Of a DNA stretch of 40,460 nucleotides, positions 1 through 7,375 are shown piece by piece. Every line of letters begins with the position of its first letter. Position 1 is the stretch's first letter. The position numbers and the translations under genes were made by a program. Source of the stretch: a virus; IMG/VR virus record IMGVR_UViG_3300020177_000019, positions 1-40,460 of that record; one strand, written 5' to 3'. The notes beneath the pieces were generated by a model. The model made no database searches. It saw nothing but the letters and a program-made list of their open reading frames with translations, and had not been told where the DNA came from.

Positions 1-90
1 ATCAGTCACAAAGGTGATCAGTTGTTTGATAAGTTTCACAGCGTGATCAAGTTTGAAAAGATTAAAAACTTTTCTAGAATAGCAACATAG
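1..90 (+). CDS. 46: C-terminal end of gp46-like recombination endonuclease subunit (partial)
   Basis: The window opens inside an open frame that runs to a TAG at 88-90, giving 29 residues that start ISHKGDQLFDKF and end in NFSRIAT. An ISH-K motif followed by a short FDKF..VIKFEK..NFS tail is what closes T4 gp46 and other SbcC/Rad50-type ATPases, where the His belongs to the H-loop. Gp46 works with gp47 to resect DNA ends for recombination-dependent replication. Position supports the call, since gp46 lies just upstream of gp45 in T4-like genomes. Only the tail is visible, so the identification rests on a short motif plus synteny. Confidence 0.7.
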   Translation: MSHKGDQLFDKFHSVIKFEKIKNFSRIAT

Positions 91-99
91 GAGAATATT

Positions 100-375
100 A
101 TGCCTTATAAAATTTATACGAGAATATCTAAAGACGCTAGTATTTGGTCACCAGTGATTGATACTGATGCATCATGGAAAAAAGCAAATGTTATTGACAA
201 AATTTTTATGTCAGAAGCAGAATGTAGAGAGTTTATTGATAGAGTCGTCAGCGGCGGCGAAGAGGCTTATCAATATGTAGATTCCGAACTTCATAAAATT
301 GTAGAAATTGATGGAACTGAGCCTAGTTATAAAGAGCAAGTAGAGCAAGTTCTCAGGGAAAATAATGTTATTTAA
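100..375 (+). CDS. Conserved-looking small hypothetical protein, 91 aa
   Basis: Starts at ATG 100 behind AGGAG (89-93) and ends ten bases inside the next gene, a coupled arrangement. The product is acidic and soluble, with no membrane segment, signal peptide or cysteine pair. The middle (MSEAECREFIDRVVSGGEEAYQ region) should be helical. It lies where T4 has the small genes 45.1/45.2 (rpbA) between 46 and 45, but I see no convincing similarity to RpbA. Function unknown. Confidence 0.75.
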   Translation: MPYKIYTRISKDASIWSPVIDTDASWKKANVIDKIFMSEAECREFIDRVVSGGEEAYQYVDSELHKIVEIDGTEPSYKEQVEQVLRENNVI

Positions 376-1144
376 AGACCTTATTGATCCTATTTCAGAA
401 GAAGAGTTTGTCAGTGAATACAAAGGCAAGAAGCCATTCGTCTCACGTGGCAACAAAGTAAGAAAGAAATTCTTCTCTGATATTATATCATGGAAAAAGT
501 TCAGTGAGTACATTAGCAATGATAGGGCTGTATCTGGCTTACAGGCGATTGTTCCTGCTGAACCAATGCCATTGAAACTCTGCATGGAAAAGCCAGGACC
601 TAACTACCTGAAACCAGAGGGTTCTAAGTTCTGGCGTAGAGAAGACTATTGGTTTGATGCAAAGAGATTGCAGACATTATGGTATAATAATGACACATCG
701 ATAATTTTGACAAAAGCTGGAAAATTGACACCTAACATCAATTCTATCTGTGGCGGATTTGAGAAAGGCTATGAGTCAATAGTAAAAGCTGGCTGTGCGG
801 CTGATGCACATTTTTATTGTTCACAGAATAAAGGTGCGCATTCATTCGAGTGTCATGCCGACGGTTTGGATAACTTCATAATTCACAGTATTGGAAAAGT
901 TCATTGGAAAGTTTATCCAATTTTTACCAATGGCAAAAAGAACATAATGACTGAAGAAGAAGAATCGAAGCATGAGCCTTTCATTGATGAGGTATTATCT
1001 GAAGGTGACGTTCTCTATTTGCCTAAAGGAATATTTCACAGGGCGCATTCGATTGGGCCTAGAATCTCAATCTCAGTACAAGTCGCTGAAAATCAGGGCG
1101 CTATCGACAGGAACTGGTATGACTTCACTCCAAAATTTGCTTGA
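365..1144 (+). CDS. JmjC/cupin-type Fe(II)/2-oxoglutarate oxygenase
   Basis: A 259-residue protein with the layout of small JmjC (cupin_8-like) hydroxylases. There is an N-terminal KPFVSRG element (residues 23-29), an HxD iron-binding motif H164-A-D166, and a distal histidine H225 in a GDVLYLPKGIFHRA strand, which together form the 2-His-1-carboxylate site. The family hydroxylates protein side chains (for example ribosomal proteins) or small molecules using O2 and 2-oxoglutarate. The substrate cannot be read from sequence. It overlaps the upstream gene by 11 bases and is followed by a promoter and a glycosyltransferase. A TET-type DNA oxygenase is a less likely alternative because the fold signature is JmjC/cupin. 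Confidence 0.7.
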   Translation: MLFKDLIDPISEEEFVSEYKGKKPFVSRGNKVRKKFFSDIISWKKFSEYISNDRAVSGLQAIVPAEPMPLKLCMEKPGPNYLKPEGSKFWRREDYWFDAKRLQTLWYNNDTSIILTKAGKLTPNINSICGGFEKGYESIVKAGCAADAHFYCSQNKGAHSFECHADGLDNFIIHSIGKVHWKVYPIFTNGKKNIMTEEEESKHEPFIDEVLSEGDVLYLPKGIFHRAHSIGPRISISVQVAENQGAIDRNWYDFTPKFA

Positions 1145-1169
1145 CAACCATGACAACATCTGTTATAGT
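1141..1169 (+). promoter_or_regulatory. Sigma70-type promoter, TTGACA-17-TATAGT
   Basis: -35 TTGACA at 1141-1146, spacer of 17, -10 TATAGT at 1164-1169. The TGA stop of the oxygenase gene (1142-1144) lies inside the -35 box. The expected start near 1176 is just before the AGAGGAA ribosome site (1181-1187) of the glycosyltransferase, and could also feed gp45. Confidence 0.75.
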
Positions 1170-1192
1170 ATTGAAAACTTAGAGGAAACACT

Positions 1193-2161
1193 ATGGAATT
1201 AACAATTAAAATGGAAGAATTGAGACAGTGTAAACTGTTTCTCGCTGTTCCGATGTATGGCGGTCAGTGTGCTGGTATGTTCACGAAGTCTATTGCTGAT
1301 CTAACTGGTCTCTTGGCTAAGTACCAAGTTCCTCTTCAGTTCTATTTCTTGTTCAATGAATCATTAATTACGAGAGCAAGAAATTACTGTGTAGACGAAT
1401 TCATGCGCTCGGACTGTACTCACTTGATGTTTATTGATGCTGACATTGGTTTCAAAGCTGAAGATGTTGTTGCGATGTTAGGTATGTCTTGTCAGAATCC
1501 AGACTATCACGTTCTCTGTGGTCCTTATCCTAAGAAGACTATCTCATGGGAAAAGATCAAGCGAGCAGTCGATAAGGGTGTTGCTGACGAAGATCCTAAT
1601 GTACTTGAGAACTTCGTAGGCGACTATGTATTTAATCCTTTACGCACTGATAAAGATGGCGCGATTAAGATCGGCGAGCCATGTCAGGTACTCGAAGGCG
1701 GCACTGGTTTCATGATGATTCAGAAAGAAGTGTTTCACAAATACGATGAAGCATATCCTCAGTTCAAGTATCGCCCAGATCATGTTCGAACGGCTAACTT
1801 CGATGGCAGTCGTGAGATCATGGCATATTTTGATGCGCTGATTGATGACAAGTCACAGAATCTTATGAATGAAATCAATGCGTTCTATGATCAGAATCCT
1901 GATGCATCACGAGATGATGTGGTAGAATTTTTGTCAGATAAAACTACAGGAATTCATACAAAAGAATATTCAAATAGGTACTTGTCAGAAGACTATATGT
2001 TCTGCTATAATGTACAGAGAATGGGTATGAAAGTTTGGTTATGTCCTTGGATGGAACTGAAGCACGTAGGCAGTTATATCTTTGGTGGATCATTAGCGCA
2101 TTTAGCATCTGTTGGAGCCGCGGCCACCGCAGACGCTAAAGAACTTGGTAAAAAGAAATAG
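1193..2161 (+). CDS. Glycosyltransferase, GT-A-like, 322 aa
   Basis: The N-terminus (KLFLAVPMYGGQCAGMF) is the first Rossmann strand of a GT-A fold, and FIDADIGF carries the DxD-type metal/nucleotide-sugar motif. Later EGGTGFMMIQKEVF and SEDYMFCYNVQ match the acceptor-side regions of Anp1/GT2-like enzymes. The start at ATG 1193 follows AGAGGAA; a second in-frame ATG at 1211 is possible. Such enzymes sit beside replication genes in many marine T4-likes. The sugar and acceptor (DNA base, virion or host glycan) are unknown. It is followed 12 bases later by the sliding clamp gene. Confidence 0.75.
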   Translation: MELTIKMEELRQCKLFLAVPMYGGQCAGMFTKSIADLTGLLAKYQVPLQFYFLFNESLITRARNYCVDEFMRSDCTHLMFIDADIGFKAEDVVAMLGMSCQNPDYHVLCGPYPKKTISWEKIKRAVDKGVADEDPNVLENFVGDYVFNPLRTDKDGAIKIGEPCQVLEGGTGFMMIQKEVFHKYDEAYPQFKYRPDHVRTANFDGSREIMAYFDALIDDKSQNLMNEINAFYDQNPDASRDDVVEFLSDKTTGIHTKEYSNRYLSEDYMFCYNVQRMGMKVWLCPWMELKHVGSYIFGGSLAHLASVGAAATADAKELGKKK

Positions 2162-2173
2162 GAGAAGTATATA

Positions 2174-2845
2174 ATGAATCTCAATGATCGTTCAATTGAA
2201 GTGTTACAGAATTTTTCTCAAATCAATCCTTCGATTGTTTTTAATGAGGGTGATGTTCTTAGGACAATCTCGCCAACGAAAACAGTCATTGCGAAAGCGA
2301 GACTAAATCACGAGGTAGAGACACAGTTTGCAATCTATGATCTGTCTAGATTTCTTGGCATTCTCTCAACGTTCCGTGGCTTTGCAGATCCAACGTTTGA
2401 GATTGAAGAGAAGAAACTCAAGATTTTTGCTGACGGACGAGTGGTTACATTTACGTGTGCGCCGACTGATCTAGTTGTGTCACCGCCGCAAAAAGATCCA
2501 GCTTTCGATGGATCAGTGGTGTCGATGAAGATTACCGAATCAAATCTGGAAGAAGTGCGCCGAGCAATTGGTATCATGGACTTTCCTGAGTTGACAATTG
2601 TTGGTGAAGATGGTAAGATTATTCTTCGAGGCACTGACACTAAAAATACAACATCTGATAAATATGATGTTGTAGTCGGTGAGACTGATCAAGAGTTCTG
2701 TGCTGTGTTCAAAATTGATAACTTGAAGTTGATCAGCCAAGACTATGATGTATCAATCTACTCGAAGGGTGGTGCTGGTATCTCACACTTCAAGGGTTCT
2801 GACGTAGAATACTGGGTAGCAATCGAAAAGAATTCTACGTTGTAA
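2174..2845 (+). CDS. 45: DNA polymerase sliding clamp gp45
   Basis: 223 residues, close to the 228 of T4 gp45, and beginning with the typical MNLNDRSIEVLQNFSQINPS stretch. The protein forms a trimeric ring that tethers gp43 to DNA; in T4 it also activates late transcription with gp33 and gp55. That role matters here because TATAAATA late boxes occur in the window. The ribosome site TAGGAGAAG (2159-2167) is strong. It is followed by a structured gap and the clamp-loader gene gp44, the normal T4 order. Confidence 0.95.
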   Translation: MNLNDRSIEVLQNFSQINPSIVFNEGDVLRTISPTKTVIAKARLNHEVETQFAIYDLSRFLGILSTFRGFADPTFEIEEKKLKIFADGRVVTFTCAPTDLVVSPPQKDPAFDGSVVSMKITESNLEEVRRAIGIMDFPELTIVGEDGKIILRGTDTKNTTSDKYDVVVGETDQEFCAVFKIDNLKLISQDYDVSIYSKGGAGISHFKGSDVEYWVAIEKNSTL

Positions 2846-2878
2846 TGGTTATATGGGAAGCACTTGGGAGAGTGTTTG

Positions 2879-2915
2879 TCATGAGAGCGAAGGGCGTCAT
2901 CGGGGCTACTCATGA
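2879..2915 (+). promoter_or_regulatory. RNA hairpin in the gp45-gp44 gap
   Basis: A perfect 7-bp arm (TCATGAG 2879-2885 with CTCATGA 2909-2915) continues through AGC 2886-2888 and GCT 2905-2907 around one bulged A. A weaker hairpin with 7-base arms and one G-U pair (AAGCACT/AGTGTTT) lies at 2858-2877. They fill the 96-base gap before gp44 and end about 15 bases before its ribosome site, so they may affect RNA processing or translation. No T-tract follows, so it is not a terminator. Confidence 0.5.
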
Positions 2916-2941
2916 ATTTAATACATTATGGAGATTATGTT

Positions 2942-3880
2942 ATGCGCGAAGAATTCCTGTGGGTAGAAAAGTATCGTCCTGCCAAAGTAAAGGACACTAT
3001 TCTACCGCCTGAGCTTAAAGCTACCTTCCAACAATTCGTAGATCAAGAAAATATCCCTAATATGATTTTATCTGGCACTGCTGGTGTCGGTAAGACTACG
3101 ATTGCCAAAGCAATGCTCGAAGAACTCAACTGCGATTATATCGTGGTGAACGGTTCTCTTGATAGAAACATTGACACACTTAGAAATCAAATCATGACTT
3201 TTGCATCGTCCATGTCGCTCATGGGTGGTCGCAAGTATGTCATTCTAGATGAGGCAGATTATCTGAACCCTCAGTCAACACAGCCCGCACTGAGAAACTT
3301 CATGGAAGAATTCTCTAGCAACTGTGGATTCATTCTGACTTGTAACTTTAAGAATCGAATCATTGAGCCACTACACTCACGATGTTCTGTGATTGAATTC
3401 AAGCTGTCTGGTGAAGATAAGGTCAAGTGTGCGGCACAGATGTTTAAACGTACCTGCAACATACTTGACCAAGAAAACATTGAGTATGACAAGCAAGTCA
3501 TTGTTGAAATCATCAACAAACATTTTCCAGACAATCGCCGTATTCTCAATGAACTGCAACGATACTCTGCTAGTGGTAAGATTGACACTGGCATCCTAGC
3601 AAATTTCCAAGACATTTCAATCAATGAACTTGTGAAGAGTCTGAAACAGAAAGATTTCACTGCTATACGAAAGTGGATCGCGATGAACACTGATACAGAT
3701 GCAGTATCACTTTTTCGTCAGATATATAATAAGTGTTCAGAATTTTTACAGCCAGCGAGCATACCTCAACTCGTATTGATTCTTGCTGACTATCAATACA
3801 AGTCTGCGTTTGTCGCTGACCAAGAAATCAACACTACTGCCTGTCTGACCGAGGTCATGGCGAACTGTGAATTTAAGTGA
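2942..3880 (+). CDS. 44: Clamp loader ATPase large subunit gp44
   Basis: AAA+ ATPase of the T4 clamp loader. It opens the gp45 ring and closes it on primed DNA together with gp62. Visible motifs counted from ATG 2942 are EKYRP (9-13), Walker A GTAGVGKTT (45-53), Walker B DEAD (103-106) and the SRC arginine-finger motif (146-148). I chose ATG 2942 because TGGAG lies at 2929-2933 and the product then begins like T4 gp44. An in-frame ATG at 2912 would add ten residues and has no good ribosome site. At 312 aa it is close to the T4 length (319). Confidence 0.93.
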   Translation: MREEFLWVEKYRPAKVKDTILPPELKATFQQFVDQENIPNMILSGTAGVGKTTIAKAMLEELNCDYIVVNGSLDRNIDTLRNQIMTFASSMSLMGGRKYVILDEADYLNPQSTQPALRNFMEEFSSNCGFILTCNFKNRIIEPLHSRCSVIEFKLSGEDKVKCAAQMFKRTCNILDQENIEYDKQVIVEIINKHFPDNRRILNELQRYSASGKIDTGILANFQDISINELVKSLKQKDFTAIRKWIAMNTDTDAVSLFRQIYNKCSEFLQPASIPQLVLILADYQYKSAFVADQEINTTACLTEVMANCEFK

Positions 3881-3890
3881 GGAGAATATC

Positions 3891-4103
3891 ATGGATATTA
3901 AAATTCTAGAAAATCTAATCGACAAATACAATGCAGAGATGCAAGCGGCGAGTTTGAACATTGATGTATATGGCAAATCTGCTGTAGGTATCGGTGAACA
4001 TCCAGATATCGTTGAAGCTGTAGAGTCACAGGTCAAGCGATATAGTGAAGCAAAAGAAATGCACGATGCCGCATATGATCTCTTAGTTTCTAGAACTCAA
4101 TGA
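3891..4103 (+). CDS. Small hypothetical protein, 70 aa
   Basis: ATG 3891 is placed by GAGGAGAAT at 3879-3887; an in-frame ATG at 3867 inside gp44 is less likely. The product is predicted mostly helical (MDIKILENLIDKYNAEMQAA opening, KRYSEAKEMHDAAYDLLVS closing), soluble, and without recognisable motif. It stands where T4 has gp62, but the real gp62 homologue lies 1.3 kb downstream, so three accessory genes have been inserted into the clamp-loader operon here. Stop and the next ATG overlap (ATGA). Confidence 0.7.
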   Translation: MDIKILENLIDKYNAEMQAASLNIDVYGKSAVGIGEHPDIVEAVESQVKRYSEAKEMHDAAYDLLVSRTQ

Positions 4104-4777
4104 AAGGCTATTCAGAGCTTCTACACATCATTAAAGAGCAAGTCGATGATGTAGAACAGTGGCTATGGATTGCAGAAGACTGGGAAGGCTATCGTTGGCC
4201 TAAAGAAGACTGGCAGAATGCAATCAAAGGCTTGATACAAAAGCATGTCAAAAAGTTTGGTGTTGTGGTACAAGCAGGTGGACTGCAAGGAATGTATCCA
4301 CGATTGCTGAGTGACATGTTTGAGCGTGTCTATACATTCGAGCCTGATCCTATGAGTTTTCACTGTCTCGTTAACAACTGTCAGAAAGACAACATCGTCA
4401 AGTTGCAAGCGGCTGTCGGTGAAACGTTTGGTCTGATTGATGTCAATCGATTCTGCTCGCATAACGTAGGCATGAATAACGTAGTCGCTGGTAATAAGTA
4501 TCCTATGCTCACGATTGATTCTCTATGTCTAGATGACTGTAGTTTCATGCAGTTGGATGTAGAAGGCTTTGAACTCGCCGCACTCCGTGGTGCAAAGAAT
4601 ACAATCGAGAAATACAAGCCAGTGATATGTCTTGAGACTAGAATTGGCACAGAGAAGCCAGTTGATGACTACATGAAGTCGATAGGCTACTATGAGATGG
4701 ACAAATATCACCATGACTCTTTCTATGTCTTTGGTGGTTCACTTAGCACTGAGAGCGTTAATTATCTAACCATGTGA
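4100..4777 (+). CDS. FkbM-family SAM methyltransferase
   Basis: 225 residues with the FkbM pattern: a glycine-rich SAM loop (VVQAGGLQGMYPRLLS), an acidic residue ending strand 2 (YTFEPDPMSFHCL), and the motif MQLDVEGFELAALRGA followed by KPVICLETR. FkbM enzymes O-methylate sugars or polyketides, and phage copies often accompany glycosyltransferases. Here it is translationally coupled to the gene before it by an ATGA overlap and lies between the two clamp-loader subunit genes. Substrate unknown; sugar O-methylation is the best guess. Confidence 0.8.
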   Translation: MKGYSELLHIIKEQVDDVEQWLWIAEDWEGYRWPKEDWQNAIKGLIQKHVKKFGVVVQAGGLQGMYPRLLSDMFERVYTFEPDPMSFHCLVNNCQKDNIVKLQAAVGETFGLIDVNRFCSHNVGMNNVVAGNKYPMLTIDSLCLDDCSFMQLDVEGFELAALRGAKNTIEKYKPVICLETRIGTEKPVDDYMKSIGYYEMDKYHHDSFYVFGGSLSTESVNYLTM

Positions 4778-4787
4778 GATTTATATT

Positions 4788-5303
4788 ATGAAACAAAAAG
4801 ATATGGAAATACAAATGCTAGGCAAGACTGGTGAAGCGATTATTCGTAATCTGCTAGTCGAAGCTGGCTTTACGGTGAAAGATTCTTTTGATCAGTTTGA
4901 CAGCGAGAAAGATTTTCTAGCAACAAAAGATGATACGACATATACGGTCGAAGTCAAAACAGAACAGCCGTATGTCTTAAAAGATATGATATCATTCGGC
5001 GAGAGACAACTCAAGAAGTGCATGAATGTTGACTATCTGTTTTTCGTTCTTGCGCCACCAGTGATGCGGCCAGATTATAAACATGCAGGCAAGATTCTTT
5101 TCGCAAGACCACTCAAAGAAGCGCCAGTCTTTGAACGATACACAACTAAAGATGGCAAGAAGAAAGTTGGTTTCAGAATAGAGCAAGCCGCGCTAAAGCA
5201 TGTCGCTGATCTCTCAAGAGAAGAGATTGCGGCATTGACGCGACACACTGTGTCAAACTACAAGCGAGGATATGGCAATGGAATGCGAAGTACCACAATG
5301 TAG
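4788..5303 (+). CDS. PD-(D/E)XK-type nuclease-like protein, 171 aa
   Basis: The N-terminal half reads like a restriction-endonuclease-like fold: a helix GKTGEAIIRNLLVEAGF, then an acidic pair EKDF with D42, and TVEVK with E55 and K57 (the D...ExK triad). The rest includes YLFFVLAP, a core strand, and a basic C-terminus. Proteins of this type cut or process DNA. Whether this one recognises branches, ends or a sequence cannot be seen. Its 3' end overlaps the start of the next small gene. Moderate confidence in the fold, low in any specific role. Confidence 0.6.
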   Translation: MKQKDMEIQMLGKTGEAIIRNLLVEAGFTVKDSFDQFDSEKDFLATKDDTTYTVEVKTEQPYVLKDMISFGERQLKKCMNVDYLFFVLAPPVMRPDYKHAGKILFARPLKEAPVFERYTTKDGKKKVGFRIEQAALKHVADLSREEIAALTRHTVSNYKRGYGNGMRSTTM

Positions 5304-5451
5304 AAACGAGGTTAGTTCACAGCCGCATACCATACGCATAGACTGTGGCGATGAGTATATTGACTTTACTGTGTGTGATGAATGTGCTAAACTAATGGAA
5401 GTGATTGAGGAACGTAGTAGAGAATTGAGGCCAGATAATGAATCCATTTGA
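5278..5451 (+). CDS. Cysteine-rich zinc-knuckle-like peptide, 57 aa
   Basis: Begins MECEVPQCRNEV and contains a second cysteine set, DCGDEYIDFTVCDECAK; C-x4-C with C-x2-C could bind one zinc ion. ATG 5278 is seven bases after AGGA (5267-5270); ATG 5272 is too close. It overlaps the nuclease gene upstream by 26 bases and gp62 downstream by 14, so it is embedded in the operon and probably translated by coupling. Function unknown; a nucleic-acid or protein-binding adaptor is possible. Confidence 0.65.
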   Translation: MECEVPQCRNEVSSQPHTIRIDCGDEYIDFTVCDECAKLMEVIEERSRELRPDNESI

Positions 5452-5821
5452 CTATCTTAACAGTATCAACAGCACAAAAAACAACATGATGCGCGACAGC
5501 GAAAATGATGAGATCGCTGAGAAAGAATATCCTGCCTTCCTAGTCAATCGCGGACTATCTTATTTTCAAGACACTATCTTTATGGCGAATGAGATGAATC
5601 GTTTCACTCATTTGGATAAAAAACTTCAATATGAGTTTTTGCTAAATATAATTAGACCACGTAAGAGATTTTCGAAGTGGTTCAAAAAAGAGCAGAACGA
5701 TGATATTGAGGCGATAAAAGAATACTATGGTTATAGTAATGCAAAAGCCCTTCAAACGTTACCTGTTCTTTCTGATGAGCAAATAACAATTATAAAAGAG
5801 AACCTACAGAAGGGTGGTTAA
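5438..5821 (+). CDS. 62: Clamp loader small subunit gp62
   Basis: 127 residues with the signature of the short gp62 found in marine T4-likes: NPFDYLNSINSTKNN at the start, then FLVNRGLSYFQDTIFMANEMN and RPRKRFSKWFKK. Gp62 is the single non-ATPase subunit of the gp44/62 clamp loader. It is much shorter than T4 gp62 (187 aa), a known trend in marine relatives. Gp62 is not adjacent to gp44 here as in T4 but is separated by four open frames. It is followed two bases later by regA. Confidence 0.88.
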   Translation: MNPFDYLNSINSTKNNMMRDSENDEIAEKEYPAFLVNRGLSYFQDTIFMANEMNRFTHLDKKLQYEFLLNIIRPRKRFSKWFKKEQNDDIEAIKEYYGYSNAKALQTLPVLSDEQITIIKENLQKGG

Positions 5822-5823
5822 CC

Positions 5824-6225
5824 ATGGAAAACTTAATTGATACCTTTGTCGAGATCATTCTTGACAAGGAAGATGATTTCTTGAAAGTCCGAGAGACGCT
5901 GACGCGCATCGGCATTGCATCTCCTAAGGAGAGAAAACTTTATCAGTCGTGCCACATCCTTCATAAACGTGGTAAGTACTATATCGTACACTTCAAAGAA
6001 CTCTTTGCACTTGACGGCAAAAGCACCAACTTCGGCGATGAAGATCGCCATAGAAGAAACACTATTGCGCGGTTGCTTCAAGAGTGGAGTCTGGTGAAGC
6101 TAGTCACCGAGATCGATGACGAAGAGACCTGTCCAATGAGTCAGATCAAGATTATTTCCCACAAAGAAAAGAAAGACTGGGAACTTGTGACAAAATACAA
6201 CATTGGAAACAAGAAAGCCTATTGA
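5824..6225 (+). CDS. regA: RegA translational repressor
   Basis: 133 residues closely matching T4 RegA: DDFLKVRETLTRIGIASPKE, LYQSCHILHKRGKYYIVHFK and the C-terminal ISHKEKKDWELVTKYNIGN are hallmark segments. RegA binds the ribosome-binding regions of early phage mRNAs, including its own and those of clamp genes in T4, and blocks translation. The order 44-(insert)-62-regA agrees with T4, but gp43 is displaced by about 22.7 kb. The stop codon lies inside the -35 box of the next promoter. Confidence 0.95.
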   Translation: MENLIDTFVEIILDKEDDFLKVRETLTRIGIASPKERKLYQSCHILHKRGKYYIVHFKELFALDGKSTNFGDEDRHRRNTIARLLQEWSLVKLVTEIDDEETCPMSQIKIISHKEKKDWELVTKYNIGNKKAY

Positions 6226-6250
6226 CATTGGCTCTGTAGCCTGTTAATAT
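6222..6250 (+). promoter_or_regulatory. Sigma70-type promoter, TTGACA-17-TAATAT
   Basis: -35 TTGACA at 6222-6227, 17-base spacer, -10 TAATAT at 6245-6250. The regA stop TGA (6223-6225) is embedded in the -35 box. It would start transcription near 6257, ahead of the HTH gene and the tRNAs. Confidence 0.8.
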
Positions 6251-6335
6251 GTGTAAATACAGTGACTTAGAGAAGTGTGAAAAGTTCACAAAAAAACTTG
6301 AGAAAGTGCTTGACTTCTTCAGAACTTCCAAGTAA
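6249..6335 (+). CDS. Possible 28-aa lysine-rich peptide
   Basis: An open frame from ATG 6249 to TAA 6335 encodes a basic, probably helical peptide beginning MCKYSDLEKCEKF, with two cysteines six residues apart. There is no good ribosome site, and the ATG overlaps the -10 box of the upstream promoter, so that promoter could not produce its message with a leader. It may be only an untranslated leader. Confidence 0.2.
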   Translation: MCKYSDLEKCEKFTKKLEKVLDFFRTSK

Positions 6336-6338
6336 ACT
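6310..6338 (+). promoter_or_regulatory. Second promoter upstream of the HTH gene, TTGACT-17-TAAACT
   Basis: -35 TTGACT at 6310-6315 and -10-like TAAACT at 6333-6338, 17 bases apart. A small hairpin (AGAGAGT 6346-6352 with ACTCTCT 6361-6367) would lie in the resulting leader. Weaker -10 than the promoter at 6222. Confidence 0.45.
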
Positions 6339-6397
6339 GTGTATAAGAGAGTGAGAAATGACTCTCTGTTTAACTTTCTAAACTATGGAGATATAGT

Positions 6398-6661
6398 ATG
6401 AGTAATAAGCAACGTGTATTGGAAGCATTTCAAAGTGGTGAAACTCTGACTGTAAAGCAGATTCAGTCTCGTTTTGGTGTTGCTAATCCAACTGCCCTCG
6501 TTAGTGATCTGCGTATGAGTGGATTTCCTATCTACCTCAACAGCGGATCTAAAGACAACCGCGGTCGCGTTCGTGCGGCACGTTATCGTCTTGGCACTGC
6601 GTCTCGTGCAGTGATCGCCGCTGGCTATCGGGCACTTGCGCAAAGCAATGTCGCTGTCTAA
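6398..6661 (+). CDS. Small helix-turn-helix DNA-binding protein, 87 aa
   Basis: The first half, including TLTVKQIQSRFGVANPTALV, fits a winged-helix/HTH DNA-binding domain, followed by SDLRMSGFPIYLN as the wing. The C-terminus is basic. The start at ATG 6398 is preceded by TATGGAGAT at 6384-6392. With two promoters in front and a terminator right behind, it is a self-contained transcription unit. Abundant CGT and CTG codons suggest high expression. It may regulate early phage or host genes; the target is unknown. Confidence 0.75.
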   Translation: MSNKQRVLEAFQSGETLTVKQIQSRFGVANPTALVSDLRMSGFPIYLNSGSKDNRGRVRAARYRLGTASRAVIAAGYRALAQSNVAV

Positions 6662-6679
6662 GTCTCATAGACTTTTAAG

Positions 6680-6710
6680 AAAGGACAGTGCAATGCTGTC
6701 CTTTTCTTTT
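6680..6710 (+). terminator. Rho-independent terminator after the HTH gene
   Basis: A 9-bp perfect stem (AAAGGACAG 6680-6688 with CTGTCCTTT 6696-6704) and a 7-base loop are followed by a T-rich run to 6710. It ends exactly where tRNA-Gly begins, so the tRNAs need read-through or RNA processing at this point. Confidence 0.85.
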
Positions 6711-6786
6711 GCGGGTGTAGCTCAGTTGGTAGAGCGTCTGCTTGCCAAGCAGAAGGTCACGAGTTCGACCCTCGTTACCCGCTCCA
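6711..6786 (+). tRNA. tRNA-Gly (anticodon GCC)
   Basis: A full 76-base cloverleaf: acceptor GCGGGTG with TACCCGC, D-arm GCTC..GAGC, anticodon stem TCTGC/GCAGA around TTGCCAA giving anticodon GCC, T-arm ACGAG-TTCGACC-CTCGT, and an encoded CCA (6784-6786). It starts directly after the terminator T-run and is two bases from the next tRNA. Confidence 0.96.
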
Positions 6787-6788
6787 AA

Positions 6789-6852
<64 letters not shown>

Positions 6853-6864
<12 letters not shown>

Positions 6865-7200
6865 TTCTTAACGAAACAACCAAAAACACTTTTTGAATTA
6901 GTTCCAGAAATTGGTATAGAGAGAGGCTCGGCCGACAGTATTATTGACGAACAGTTTCCTCATATCAAAGAGAAACTTTTATTGTTATGGGGTAGTAGAG
7001 AGTGCATGGAATATCTTCAATCACTCATTGAGTACAGTGTAAGTACAGATAGATCAGGTAGGCAAGGGTTCCCTTTTCATGCAGTCGTAGAACTCAACAT
7101 CATTCGAAGAGTTCACCACAGAGATTTTTCTTATGAAGACACAACATTTGCCATGAGACAAAACGACATATGGAATCCAGGACGTAAAGATGGAAACTGA
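6853..7200 (+). CDS. Hypothetical protein with 5' end inside tRNA-Thr, up to 115 aa
   Basis: The frame is open from within tRNA-Thr to TGA 7198-7200 and reads as a real protein (LFELVPEIGIERGSADSIID, then HIKEKLLLLWGSRECMEYLQ). The only start before the well-formed region is GTG 6853, which lies in the tRNA acceptor arm and has no ribosome site. The next ATG (7006) would remove 51 residues. Either translation begins at an unusual codon or the 5' end was lost when the tRNA block was inserted. It overlaps the next gene by 11 bases. Function unknown. Confidence 0.6.
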
Positions 7201-7375
7201 TAAATCAACATTTGAAATGAGCGTTAGAGTACTGGGCAATGAATTGTTTGGTGTTAAACTACAGACAGAAGATTTCAGTACAAAACTATTAATAATCTCA
7301 CTAGTAGCATTCATTGGATTCGGTGGCGGTATTGCTACGTTTGGACCTGATATAGTAGAACTATTCGGCAAATGA
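7190..7375 (+). CDS. Single-pass membrane protein, 61 aa
   Basis: ATG 7190 lies inside the end of the upstream gene, and the last codon overlaps the next start (ATGA at 7372), so the three are coupled. The C-terminal half, LLIISLVAFIGFGGGIATFG, is one transmembrane helix; the N-terminal 30 residues are soluble and would face the cytoplasm. Function unknown. Confidence 0.65.
   Translation: METDKSTFEMSVRVLGNELFGVKLQTEDFSTKLLIISLVAFIGFGGGIATFGPDIVELFGK

Noticed and set aside
211-585. Minus-strand open frame opposite the oxygenase gene
   Set aside because: Opposite strand shadow of two well-supported genes, no ribosome site and no protein-like composition.
2594-2623. TTGACA-17-TAAGAT inside gp45
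   Set aside because: Weak -10, inside an essential coding region, with no gene start in the proper position.
2845-3009. 54-codon open frame starting in the gp45 stop and overlapping gp44
   Set aside because: No ribosome site, runs out of frame through gp44, and the RNA structure in the gap is the simpler explanation.
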